Positions 19,988 to 27,730 of a stretch of DNA of 64,000 nt are shown one piece after another. A program made the position numbers and the translations under genes. The first letter of the stretch is position 1. Each line of letters starts with the position of its first letter. Source of the DNA: Achromobacter marplatensis (GTDB lineage: Bacteria > Pseudomonadota > Gammaproteobacteria > Burkholderiales > Burkholderiaceae_B); assembly GCF_002209535.1 (NCBI RefSeq), contig NZ_NJIG01000012.1, positions 62,001 to 126,000 of the forward strand, read 5' to 3'. Below the pieces are notes generated by a model. The model did no database searches. It saw nothing but the letters and a program-made list of their open reading frames with translations, and was not told the DNA's origin.

Positions 19988-20011
19988 TTTTTACCCCACC
20001 TTTTACCCCAC
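19988..20011 (+). repeat. Paired TTTTACCCCAC motifs, probable integrase arm sites (left)
   Basis: Two copies of TTTTACCCCAC separated by one base lie 53 bases inside attL. The same pair, adjacent and in the same orientation, occurs at 47424-47446 between the integrase gene and attR. Short direct repeats near both att sites are what tyrosine-integrase arm sites look like; binding is inferred. Confidence 0.7.
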
Positions 20012-20890
20012 CCGTTTTCCGGGCGGGCTACCTATGCCCGGCGCACGATGAACGGCATCGAGAAGTAGCTTGTCGAAGACCTCCTTCTTCGTCATGCCCC
20101 ACGTCGCTGCAAGTTGCGCCAAAGCTGCTGCTGCTTCGGCCGACAGCAGGACATTGGTTTGCTTCTTCCCAACTTGGTTTTTCTTGGTCTCGAGGTTCTT
20201 CCAGAATTTCTTGATTTGCTCTAAGTGATGACGACGCTCGCCTAATCTTAGATCAGCGGCATCCCAGAAGGATGCGAGTTCATCGTAGTTCTGGAACGGG
20301 GCTGCCGGGAGTGGGCCGGTTGCGTCTAGTGAGTTGGCTGCACGCGCGGCATACCACTCCCACGCAGTCTTGCATCGCGCCTTCTCACTAGGCCCGTGAA
20401 ACCATCGAAAGTGTTGATCATTGTGGCGCAAGCTGGCCCAGTCAGCTTCCATGCGCTGCAGCATGGACAGCTTGTACTCGCAAGCTCCAAGTTCGAGGTC
20501 AATGAGCGCAACCAACGTTTCCCAGTCACTAAGGATCCGTGGGAGCTCTTGCAATGCCGGATGCCTGCGCTTCGCAAACTCGTTGATCATCCACCTAACG
20601 GCGCGGGAATCGTTCTCGATCTTTGGTAGCTTGGCAGCCGGCAGCATCTCTGCGGGCTTCTTGTGTCTGAGTCGCTCGATGTGCTGACTACCGATGCGCT
20701 TACTGATGATCTTACCCATGTCTGGAGCTAGGTAGTCATCTGGCCCGAGTTCCACCTCATGGCGCGTGTGCCACCACAACCACAGAAGGTCGCGCTGGTC
20801 CAGTTCCCAGTCTGGAAAGTGGTGGCTTAACGGGGCCTTGTTCGTAGGTGTTCTCCCGTACTGGCCAACTCCTCGATATGTGACTGCCAT
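20003..20890 (-). CDS. Hypothetical island protein with RHH-like C-terminus
   Basis: 295 residues, no family recognised. It is rich in Trp, Arg and charged residues in the first 200 residues (DWELDQRDLLWLWWHTRHEV near residues 27-46). The last 60 residues (TNVLLSAEAAAALAQLAATW, then MTKKEVFDKLLLDAV) read like a ribbon-helix-helix DNA-binding unit. It is the first gene inside the left border and ends within the putative arm sites, so a role in island maintenance or control of excision is conceivable. The ATG at 20890 has only a weak GGA upstream. Confidence 0.65.
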   Translation of the reverse strand: MAVTYRGVGQYGRTPTNKAPLSHHFPDWELDQRDLLWLWWHTRHEVELGPDDYLAPDMGKIISKRIGSQHIERLRHKKPAEMLPAAKLPKIENDSRAVRWMINEFAKRRHPALQELPRILSDWETLVALIDLELGACEYKLSMLQRMEADWASLRHNDQHFRWFHGPSEKARCKTAWEWYAARAANSLDATGPLPAAPFQNYDELASFWDAADLRLGERRHHLEQIKKFWKNLETKKNQVGKKQTNVLLSAEAAAALAQLAATWGMTKKEVFDKLLLDAVHRAPGIGSPPGKRVG

Positions 20891-21169
20891 CTAATTGTCC
20901 AACAAGAAATGCCAGGAAATTCCTTAATAGTAGCGAAGAAATTCAGGGGGAATTCGTAGGAAATAGACTAGAAATACATGCTTAATCTGCCAATTTTTGT
21001 CTATGGAGCAGCACTGCTACAGGCCTCTATGCTGCGGAGATGGCTCGTCTTCACCTCGGTCGCGTCGGCTGACTGAGAGCAACCTGATCGTTTGAGCTGC
21101 TGAGGATTTGATCGAGCAAAAAAAACACTGGTCGCTGATGGTCTGGACCAACCAGACAGGATCGCTACC

Positions 21170-21352
21170 ATGCGCCTCATTCGACTCTCCGACGTTAGCC
21201 ACGCAACAGGCTTGCGCCGATCAACCATCTACAAGTACATCGCCGATGGGCTCTTTCCCAAAGCCGTTCCTCTTGGGGGCGGCCGTGTCGCATGGGTAGA
21301 GCATGAGGTTCAGGACTGGATAGTGAAGCGCGTCCGCGCACGGGAAGCGTGA
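21170..21352 (+). CDS. AlpA family regulator / excisionase-like protein
   Basis: A 60-residue MerR-like winged helix protein: LIRLSDVSHATGLRRSTIYKY, a short wing around GGGRVAWVE, then DWIVKRV. AlpA proteins act in P4-type phages and islands as transcription activators of integrase or as recombination directionality factors. The ATG at 21170 has AGGA 8 bases upstream. It is the only candidate excisionase that is clear in this island. Confidence 0.88.
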   Translation: MRLIRLSDVSHATGLRRSTIYKYIADGLFPKAVPLGGGRVAWVEHEVQDWIVKRVRAREA

Positions 21353-21668
21353 ACAATCGTGTTTGGCATAGCTGTGGAGCGCGTGCGCCACAGCTATGCC
21401 GATATGCCGCTATCGAAAATAAGTCTCCATGTGGTCGGGGACCTGGATAGGTCAGAAGGCGCGGGCTCTCCAGCGATATCGCCCTTTGTCCCCATCGGCA
21501 TCTGAGCATCCTGCTGTTGCTTCCTATGGAATAGATAGATGAGGATGGTAGTTGGGACTCCAAAGAGCGAAGCTGAGGCGCCTAATGACTCCGGCTGAGG
21601 GCTCGCTAAACGCAAGTTGCTTTTTATCGCCACGACCAATCTGTTGAGCAAACACATGGAGCCTCAAC
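21353..21668. other. Non-coding stretch between alpA and the Gp2-like gene
   Basis: About 316 bases with no convincing frame in either direction. A GGAG ribosome site for the next gene lies at its end. I see no repeat or terminator with confidence. Confidence 0.5.
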
Positions 21669-22232
21669 ATGAACGGAACGCGGCAGCCCCCTCTTCTGGA
21701 GCAACGCGGCATCGAATTGGAGAAACGACTGTACGAGATGCGCTCGCGGTATCTGGTCCTGTTTCTCACGCTGAACTACAAGCCTGAGCATCGAGGGCGC
21801 ATCACTCTTGACGATCTGCGCCGCCATCGCGATCAGCTGCTGAAAAACGCGCAGAGCAATGCGCTACTTGGCGGGATCAAGGCCTACATCTGGAAGATCG
21901 AGGAGGGCGGCAAAGCGGGCCTCCACCTTCACTTCCTAGTTTTCTATTCGGGGGCATATCGAGGCGATGTCCACATCGCCAAGTCTATTGGCGAGTACTG
22001 GGAAACCACCGTTACGCAAGGGCTGGGAGCCTACTGGAGCAGCAACAGCACCGCTAGTAAGGAGAGGCTCGCCGAACGAGGGCTGCCCGTTGGCGTAGGG
22101 CAAGTAGATCGAAAGGATCAGCAGGGACGGGAAGGCGTTCTCCAAGTGATTCGGTATCTTGCTAAGCCTGGTCAAGAAATTGATGGGCGCCCAGGGCATG
22201 GACGCACGTTTGGCATGAGCCTCATGCCGTGA
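21669..22232 (+). CDS. YagK/YfjJ (inovirus Gp2-like) family protein
   Basis: 187 residues with the pattern of the YagK/YfjJ C-terminal domain, also found as Gp2-type replication-associated proteins of filamentous phages and in P4-like islands: YLVLFLTLNYKPEHRGRITL, then KAYIWKIEEGGKAGLHLHFL, then GEYW. The central HxH pair (LHLHFL) with the N-terminal strand is reminiscent of HUH-type endonucleases, but I do not see a clear catalytic Tyr pair, so a nicking role is only a possibility. GGAG precedes the ATG. Its place next to alpA fits an island replication or maintenance module. Confidence 0.75.
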   Translation: MNGTRQPPLLEQRGIELEKRLYEMRSRYLVLFLTLNYKPEHRGRITLDDLRRHRDQLLKNAQSNALLGGIKAYIWKIEEGGKAGLHLHFLVFYSGAYRGDVHIAKSIGEYWETTVTQGLGAYWSSNSTASKERLAERGLPVGVGQVDRKDQQGREGVLQVIRYLAKPGQEIDGRPGHGRTFGMSLMP

Positions 22233-22366
22233 ACGTAGCCGATGTGGGTAGCACCTGACTTCTGCCAAGTAAGTCGCAGCAGGTTGCCCTGTCATGAAAT
22301 CGCGTCTCCCTGTGCAAAGGAAGACGCAATCCTTTCCGGACCTGGTTCAGCGTGGGGTGCGCGACC

Positions 22367-22723
22367 TCAATCGCAGTTACGCAGATCCTGAAGATCGAAG
22401 TCGGAGCTCTTGGCCCATCCAATGACCTTCCCCGCAACACTGTCCGGGTTGGCCAGATCGTAGTCAGGAACGGTGACAAGCTGGATGTAGCCACCCTTTG
22501 CTGCGGCCTTCACGGAAAAGGCCATAAGGGCTTGGAGAGACTGCTTACTGGAGGATTCGTCCGGGCTGGTGTAGATGAAGACAGGACGCTTGAGCTTCAT
22601 CATCCCGGCTTTGGTGATCTCCGTCTTCGGGAAGACGCATTGACCCAGGTAGCTCGCTGCCTGAAGAGGGGAGGTCATAAGAACGGCACCTGAGATGGTG
22701 ATGACTGCAATGAGACTTTTCAT
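22367..22723 (-). CDS. Small secreted hypothetical protein
   Basis: 118 residues starting with a Sec signal peptide (MKSLIAVITISGAVLMTSPL, cleavage near QAA). The mature part has two Cys residues, one near its start (GQCVFP) and one at the end (RNCD), suggesting a disulfide. No family recognised. The start at 22723 begins the signal peptide; the 10 residues upstream look non-coding. It lies downstream of a lipoprotein gene on the same strand, about 100 bases apart. Confidence 0.6.
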   Translation of the reverse strand: MKSLIAVITISGAVLMTSPLQAASYLGQCVFPKTEITKAGMMKLKRPVFIYTSPDESSSKQSLQALMAFSVKAAAKGGYIQLVTVPDYDLANPDSVAGKVIGWAKSSDFDLQDLRNCD

Positions 22724-22823
22724 TTTTGCTGTTCCGTAAAAGAAATCAGCCATGCGTGAGCATGGCTAATGGAGAAGATGCCTGGGGCATTTCTGATGTT
22801 TCTATTTTTCCGGGCAGCGCGAG

Positions 22824-23153
22824 TCAGAAAGTGAACTTCCAATTCTGGCCGCCTGCCGTAACCACGACCTCTGCGACCGTACATGGCTCAGAAAAGACGT
22901 CCGTGGATTGGCCGACTTTCAAATTTCGCGTCACTGTCGGGTTTCGGACTTTGCAATTTCCTCTGTTTACCTGGACGTTCTCGATGACGACTTGATCCGC
23001 TCGGGCTGTGATGTGAATTCTTGCGCTGCCAATCGGGCTCGATGGATTGAACGCTTCTATCGTGATGGGCGCTTCAGATTGGCTGCAAGCGCTTAACGTG
23101 TACGAGAGCATGGCTGTTGCAAGCAGGCCTCGGTAGGCGAATGTATTACTCAT
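22824..23153 (-). CDS. Small predicted lipoprotein
   Basis: 109 residues. A signal peptide ends in the lipobox LSAC (MLSYTLSACSQSE), so the mature protein would be lipid-anchored at Cys22 or close to it. The remainder (VVIENVQVNRGNCKVRNPTV) looks like a small beta-sandwich with a Cys pair. Function unknown. It probably shares a transcript with the secreted protein downstream; such envelope pairs on islands can be entry-exclusion or superinfection functions, which is speculation. Confidence 0.6.
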   Translation of the reverse strand: MSNTFAYRGLLATAMLSYTLSACSQSEAPITIEAFNPSSPIGSARIHITARADQVVIENVQVNRGNCKVRNPTVTRNLKVGQSTDVFSEPCTVAEVVVTAGGQNWKFTF

Positions 23154-23352
23154 TTTTCATCGTGCGTAAAAGGTTAAGGTCAGGTCGTGCGACTGCTAGG
23201 TCAAGCGGAAAAAAGGATCTTGCGAACGTGCGTTGGCCCAAGGCCTGGCGGACTCTCTGCTCTAGCCTTGCATCCTGGTTCTTCGTCATACCCCACTTCG
23301 TCAACGGAGATCTGGCCATGACAAGCGGAATTGAATATGACTAATTGTAGTG

Positions 23353-23379
23353 TATACACATCAATAACTGATGTGTATA
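23353..23379. promoter_or_regulatory. Perfect inverted repeat, probable operator of the XRE regulator
   Basis: TATACACATCA (23353-23363) and TGATGTGTATA (23369-23379) are a perfect 11-bp inverted repeat with a 5-bp spacer. It lies about 43 bases before the XRE gene and between it and the leftward lipoprotein gene, the usual place of a phage-type autoregulatory operator. Confidence 0.65.
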
Positions 23380-23421
23380 AAACGTCGTTAATTGGACTAC
23401 GAAAGGGCAGCATCCCCTTTC

Positions 23422-23751
23422 ATGTCTACCAATCGCCCTGCCGTCTCTAGTGCCCAACCGGCCCCCATCTCCGTTGCTCTCGGCAAGCGGCTCAAGCAAT
23501 GCCGTCACGCTGCTGAAAAATCTCAGGAGACCTTGGCGTTTGAGGCCCATGTGGATCGGACCTACATTTCGGCAATCGAGCGGGGGGTAGCGAATCCCTC
23601 GGTCGAGACATTGGCGAACATATGCCATGCCTTGAACATGACACTGGCTGAACTGTTTGCGCCATTGGACGAAGTGCCGCTGGCGCCTACAGGTGATCGC
23701 CGGACAAACGCGGCATCGCCGCCCGAAATCAAGCGAAGTCGGTTTCGCTAG
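23422..23751 (+). CDS. XRE family HTH transcriptional regulator
   Basis: 109 residues from the ATG at 23422. The helix-turn-helix is clear in residues about 20-75: ALGKRLKQCRHAAEKSQETL, VDRTYISAIERGVANPSVET, and LNMTLAELFAPL. A longer frame from 23392 lacks support. The perfect inverted repeat upstream is a likely binding site. The gene ends overlapping by 4 bases the 3' end of the opposite-strand gene at 23748, so the two are convergent. It probably controls the leftward recombination genes or itself. Confidence 0.85.
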   Translation: MSTNRPAVSSAQPAPISVALGKRLKQCRHAAEKSQETLAFEAHVDRTYISAIERGVANPSVETLANICHALNMTLAELFAPLDEVPLAPTGDRRTNAASPPEIKRSRFR

Positions 23752-24680
23752 GTGAGAGATGCATCGACACCGTGTCTTCCGATAGTGGCTAGTTGCTCGG
23801 CCTTCGTCTTGAGCTTGCTTGCCAGGGAAGGGTTCGTCGGCATCGTAGACGTGGTTTCGGAGGTGGGTCCGTCTGTTTGCTGATCAGGAAAGAATTCTTC
23901 CACTACGGCGGGCACATCCTCGACAGACTCTTCGAAGGACCCGTTGGCGAACCCGCGGTGCGCTGCTTCGTCCAGCGCAGCCTGGTCGAAGCCTGCCTCT
24001 TTCCGTCTGGCATCCCTGCGTTGCGCCTCTTTGATGGCATATTCGAGTGTTGTTCCAGCCGCCACGACCAGATCGACGTAGTAGATCGCGGTGCGGAAGC
24101 TCGGCGTGGTTGATTTGCCGCGCAGGCGCAGCTCCAGTGGCATGCAAGCCAGCAGGCCCCCAGAGACGGCATGGAAATAGCGCATTCGTGCCGCCAGCGT
24201 CCTGATCGAGTTGTAGGAGGTGGTGCGAAGGACAAATGCGCCCAACTCGTCTTGGTCTCCGATAACGACATACAGCCGTCCATACGGCTTGCATTTCCGA
24301 TTGTGGAAGGCGCAATTCTCGGGAGTATGGCAGGGCAGCGTCTGCATTCCTTCGTCGGTGTCTCGCCGGCAGTTCTCGCCGTTGCCTACGCAAATCGGCC
24401 TTCCGTTTTCCCGGTTGAAGTAGGAATACTGGGCGCGCAGGTTCAGGTCGGGGTGGTTGAAGGGGAGCTGGATGTCGATGGTCCTTAGCTTGTCCCCGCC
24501 ACGCATCTTGCGCTGTACTTCGTCCTGGGGATGAAGGAGCCAGCCGTCGCGGGTTTGCACCTGAGTTGTGATGGTGAACTGATCTTCTTTCTCGGGGAGC
24601 CGCTTGCCATTCTTTTCGACAATGCGGCCAATAGAAATCCGCCCAACCACGGGCGGGGTGATCGCCAAGCCCTTGAGCAT
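23748..24680 (-). CDS. Phage/ICE-type Cys-rich protein ('hydrolase or metal-binding')
   Basis: 310 residues of a type commonly found with YqaJ nucleases and DUF932 proteins on islands. It begins MLKGLAITPPVVGRISIGRI and carries a Cys/His cluster at residues about 97-133 (ICVGNGENC, LPCHTPENC, FHNRKC), which probably binds zinc. This Cys pattern and the N-terminus recall the Gp3-like recombination directionality factors of phages; I offer that only as a possibility. The C-terminal 90 residues are low-complexity and acidic. It is followed upstream by the YqaJ and DUF932 genes on the same strand, which looks like a recombination operon. Confidence 0.65.
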   Translation of the reverse strand: MLKGLAITPPVVGRISIGRIVEKNGKRLPEKEDQFTITTQVQTRDGWLLHPQDEVQRKMRGGDKLRTIDIQLPFNHPDLNLRAQYSYFNRENGRPICVGNGENCRRDTDEGMQTLPCHTPENCAFHNRKCKPYGRLYVVIGDQDELGAFVLRTTSYNSIRTLAARMRYFHAVSGGLLACMPLELRLRGKSTTPSFRTAIYYVDLVVAAGTTLEYAIKEAQRRDARRKEAGFDQAALDEAAHRGFANGSFEESVEDVPAVVEEFFPDQQTDGPTSETTSTMPTNPSLASKLKTKAEQLATIGRHGVDASLT

Positions 24681-24713
24681 GGGGGTCTCCTGTGAAAGTT
24701 GCGGTGTCTGGTG

Positions 24714-25703
24714 TCAATCCCGGATCAAAAATCGGCGCGTCCCGGGCTTGGTGGTGGCGTATTCGACAGCCAGCTCGGGATGGTTCAACAGCAAGAGGTC
24801 GGTATTGATTGTCGTGCTGTCTTGGCTGCGCCTATACAGCACGCGGCCCGTCTCAAAGCGGGCCTCGGACGAATCCCCCATCGCCTGCTGAATACGTTGC
24901 TTGAGCCTTTCTGCCTGTTCCTCCCGCACCTTGATGTCAGCACGCAGATTGACTAAATCGGCAAAGATTGCCGAAAGCGTGCGGTCGTCGCAGAAGTCCA
25001 CCGCGGAAGCATTGCCGGGGTACAGCACGCGCAGGGCACGGTCTGCCGATTCGGAGCCATCGGCTGGGGGCGGAGTGTCGCTGGTAACGTACTGCCAGAA
25101 CCTGGCCTCCAAGGTGATGAGACGTGAGATCAGGTCGTCATCGCGTTTGATGTGATGGACCTCCAGTCGCTGACCGCAAATCAAGACGGCCACGTCAGCC
25201 GACAGCTTGCCGGTGACAGCGAGTTGGTGCTGTACTTGTAGCTGCACGTATTCTGGTACGCCGTCTTGCCAAAGCCTGGCTCCAAACTCGCCCGCCGTTT
25301 TGCATTCCAGAACTTGCACGAGGGGCGTCCCGATCACCTCCCGGTCGAGGTTGGCGAGCATGAAAGGGAACTGCGGATGTTGCAGGACGGCATTGACCTT
25401 GCGGACTCTGTTGCCAGTCTGTTGGGTATAGGCCGCTGCGACGATGGGTTCCAGGAACGTTCCCCAATACGTCGGATGGGTCGTATCTTTGGGGTCTGGT
25501 TTGGGCAGCGCGGCGTCACGCCCGGTTTTCTCCATCCAAAGCTCAAGAGGAGACTTGTAGGGGGAGAGGCCTACGGCAGCGGCAGCGTCGGAGCCGCCGA
25601 TGCCGGTCTTGCGCACTTCCAGCCAATCGGTGCGTTCGATCTTGCGGGTGTCGATCAGGCGTAAGGCAGGCCGGTTTTCGGGGTGGCGTTTCGGTAAAGC
25701 CAT
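24714..25703 (-). CDS. YqaJ family viral recombinase (exonuclease)
   Basis: 329 residues. The lambda-exonuclease-like PD-(D/E)XK fold is recognisable: the entry motif GIGGSDAAAAVGLSPYKSPL at residues about 34-53, the GTFLEPIVAAAY helix, the conserved aspartate in MLANLDREV, and the catalytic LECKTAG. Such enzymes resect double-strand ends for phage-style single-strand annealing recombination. The start at 25703 has GGAGG at optimal distance. It lies between the DUF932 and Cys-rich genes, same strand, with short gaps. Confidence 0.88.
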   Translation of the reverse strand: MALPKRHPENRPALRLIDTRKIERTDWLEVRKTGIGGSDAAAAVGLSPYKSPLELWMEKTGRDAALPKPDPKDTTHPTYWGTFLEPIVAAAYTQQTGNRVRKVNAVLQHPQFPFMLANLDREVIGTPLVQVLECKTAGEFGARLWQDGVPEYVQLQVQHQLAVTGKLSADVAVLICGQRLEVHHIKRDDDLISRLITLEARFWQYVTSDTPPPADGSESADRALRVLYPGNASAVDFCDDRTLSAIFADLVNLRADIKVREEQAERLKQRIQQAMGDSSEARFETGRVLYRRSQDSTTINTDLLLLNHPELAVEYATTKPGTRRFLIRD

Positions 25704-25805
25704 GATGGGAACCTCCAAAATAACGAAGCCCGGCCAGCGCATAAGCGCTGGCCGGGCTTCATAGGGGATGACGGGAAGGGGGAGCGGTTTCGGCTGTGCC
25801 GATAT

Positions 25806-26771
25806 TCACGCCACAAGCTTCAACGCCTCGTCCAGGGCCTTCTGCTTGAGAGCCGCGCCAGCGCCAAACCACGCTGCGTCCAAGCGGTGGTCGCCGGAGC
25901 GAGCTCGCCGGTGATGATCGATGAATTCCGTGACGCTGTTGAGCAAGCCCCAGGCTGTTCCGGATGCCGAGGCCATCTCAGAACCCTTGCCGCGTCCGGC
26001 GTAGAGTTCCAGCACGGTCTTCAAAGCTCGGTCGTTGACGGCGGTCGTGCTGCCCTCAGCGGTGGGGTTGATGGGGTAGGTCAGCACTCGGCGCAAGATG
26101 ACTTCCACCGCATCGTCCTTCACCTTGCATTCGGCCATAGCCTTCATGCGGGCCATGAACGCATCCCAGGACGAGACTGCAATGCCAAGTTGGCGTTTGA
26201 CGGCCTGCGGGTCGAACTGGCTACGGTGGGGCACCTTGACTACGCCATCACCGTTACGCAAGGCAATCGCGAGCGTGTTGTTGCAGACCACGCGAACAGA
26301 CGTGAATTGGGCCGTGGTCGCGAGCGAGCCATCGCAGGCGGTAGCCAGTAGCAAGTAACCGTTCACCCGGTCACGGCCCTTGAGGCAGGCCGATTGGCCG
26401 GTACGGGCGAGCGCCCACAACTTGCGGCCTTCCTTGAGAACGCCAGCGGTTTCCAGTTCGAAGCCGCCCGCTTCGGTCAGATCGCGGTAGAACTCCAATA
26501 CGTCATGAGGTTGTACGACTTGGAAGCGCTTGGAGACGACCGATAGTGGGGCCTTGGTGTCCGAACGGTAGAGCACTTTCTGCTCCGGGAATGCGTGGAT
26601 TGAACCTAGCCCGTTATCACTGGCGACATAGCGGACGTCTGCCGATTCGATATGCCAGGCCATACCGGCCTGCTGCGCCCATATTTCTAGCGGCGAATTG
26701 GGTGAAAGTTGGTTTCCCAGCCCGTGCCAGGGTCGTTGGCCAATGTAGGCCATCGTTTGTACGAGGTGCAT
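25806..26771 (-). CDS. DUF932 (phage/plasmid-like) protein
   Basis: 321 residues of the DUF932 family found on plasmids, phages and islands: N-terminus YIGQRPWHGLGNQL, then HIESADVRYV, a central RVVCNNTLAIAL and a Lys/Glu-rich C-terminal part. The molecular function is unknown. I chose the ATG at 26771 because AAGGGG precedes it and the domain begins there. It is the first gene of the leftward DUF932-YqaJ-Cys-rich run. Confidence 0.85.
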   Translation of the reverse strand: MHLVQTMAYIGQRPWHGLGNQLSPNSPLEIWAQQAGMAWHIESADVRYVASDNGLGSIHAFPEQKVLYRSDTKAPLSVVSKRFQVVQPHDVLEFYRDLTEAGGFELETAGVLKEGRKLWALARTGQSACLKGRDRVNGYLLLATACDGSLATTAQFTSVRVVCNNTLAIALRNGDGVVKVPHRSQFDPQAVKRQLGIAVSSWDAFMARMKAMAECKVKDDAVEVILRRVLTYPINPTAEGSTTAVNDRALKTVLELYAGRGKGSEMASASGTAWGLLNSVTEFIDHHRRARSGDHRLDAAWFGAGAALKQKALDEALKLVA

Positions 26772-26890
26772 GGTTGCCCCTTGGATGAGGTGACGTTGTG
26801 GGGATAAAAAGGGCAAACGGCCCACAGCCCTAAAAAGGGGCTGTAGGGCATTCGCGAGGGGGAGAGGAAAAAACGAAGTGGTGGCTAGCT

Positions 26891-27226
26891 CTATACCCGA
26901 TGTCGTTTGCCAAAGGTATGGCCGCAGGCCTGGCAAGTATGGTTATCTAGCAAGGCTTCGTCGACTTGCTCGCCGAGGGCTGCGCCAGCAACGCCGCCCG
27001 CGGCGCCACCGATCAAGGCGCCCATGATGGCGCCGGCCATGCCGCCGAATAGCGAGCCGATTGGCCCGACGATCAGGCCTAGCGCGGCCCCGGTTTCTGC
27101 GCCGCCCAGGGCTGTAGCGATACTACTAGCTGCGCCAGCAGTGGAGCCGACAACTGTGCCGGTCTTACGGCCATAATCGTGGGTAATGATGTGCTGCGAA
27201 CCGCAGCGGGGGCAGGACTGGGACAT
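26891..27226 (-). CDS. Glycine-zipper membrane protein flanked by split zinc ribbon
   Basis: 111 residues from the ATG at 27226 (AGAGG upstream). A CPRCG motif sits at residues 5-9 and a CQACG motif near residue 100, so the two halves of one zinc ribbon bracket a long Gly/Ala-rich hydrophobic stretch (ATALGGAETGAALGLIVGPI and onward) that would form two membrane helices as a hairpin. This geometry would place both Cys pairs on the same side of the membrane. Related glycine-zipper proteins occur in toxin and stress contexts, but no function can be assigned. Confidence 0.7.
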   Translation of the reverse strand: MSQSCPRCGSQHIITHDYGRKTGTVVGSTAGAASSIATALGGAETGAALGLIVGPIGSLFGGMAGAIMGALIGGAAGGVAGAALGEQVDEALLDNHTCQACGHTFGKRHRV

Positions 27227-27730
27227 ATCAACCTCTTGGATAGTGAAAGCAGACCGGCGCTGCTCAAGCCTCGGAGAGATGCTCGAATAAGTGATATGTG
27301 AGTGAAAATTTCTAAAGTGAAAGTGCATCTCCGGGTTTCGGACCCGACAAAAATAGTTCGTCCTAGGTTGTCTGCGTTCGAACCGAAGCGTTGTCACTTC
27401 CAGCGCCATGGTCACTACGGACCAGGCTTTGCGATGCACTTACTCAGTTCCCTTGTCGGCAAGAGTCAGTGAACCTGCAGTCTGCAAGCCGCCGCAAAAC
27501 GCACTTGACGATTCAATAAGCTGACTGCCCGTCTTATCCCTTGATTCTCTAGCAGATCTGCTCTAAGGTATGGCCTCTGGCTAAGCGGCTCGAAGAGCCT
27601 AAGGTGAGCCGGGGCATCCCTCCCCTACCGAATCGCCTTCTGTGACACCAGCATCTGAGCTCAATGCAGCTCGCATATTGCTATGGTTCTAACTCGATAT
27701 TGGGGGGGGGATTAGATATCGGAGTTAGCC
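27227..27730. other. Intergenic region with a G9 tract before the Sel1 gene
   Basis: About 500 bases with no convincing gene. Just before the Sel1-repeat gene there is a run of nine G residues (27702-27710), 20 bases upstream of the start codon. Homopolymeric G-runs at this place can vary in length and alter expression; see the second tract inside the gene. Confidence 0.55.
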
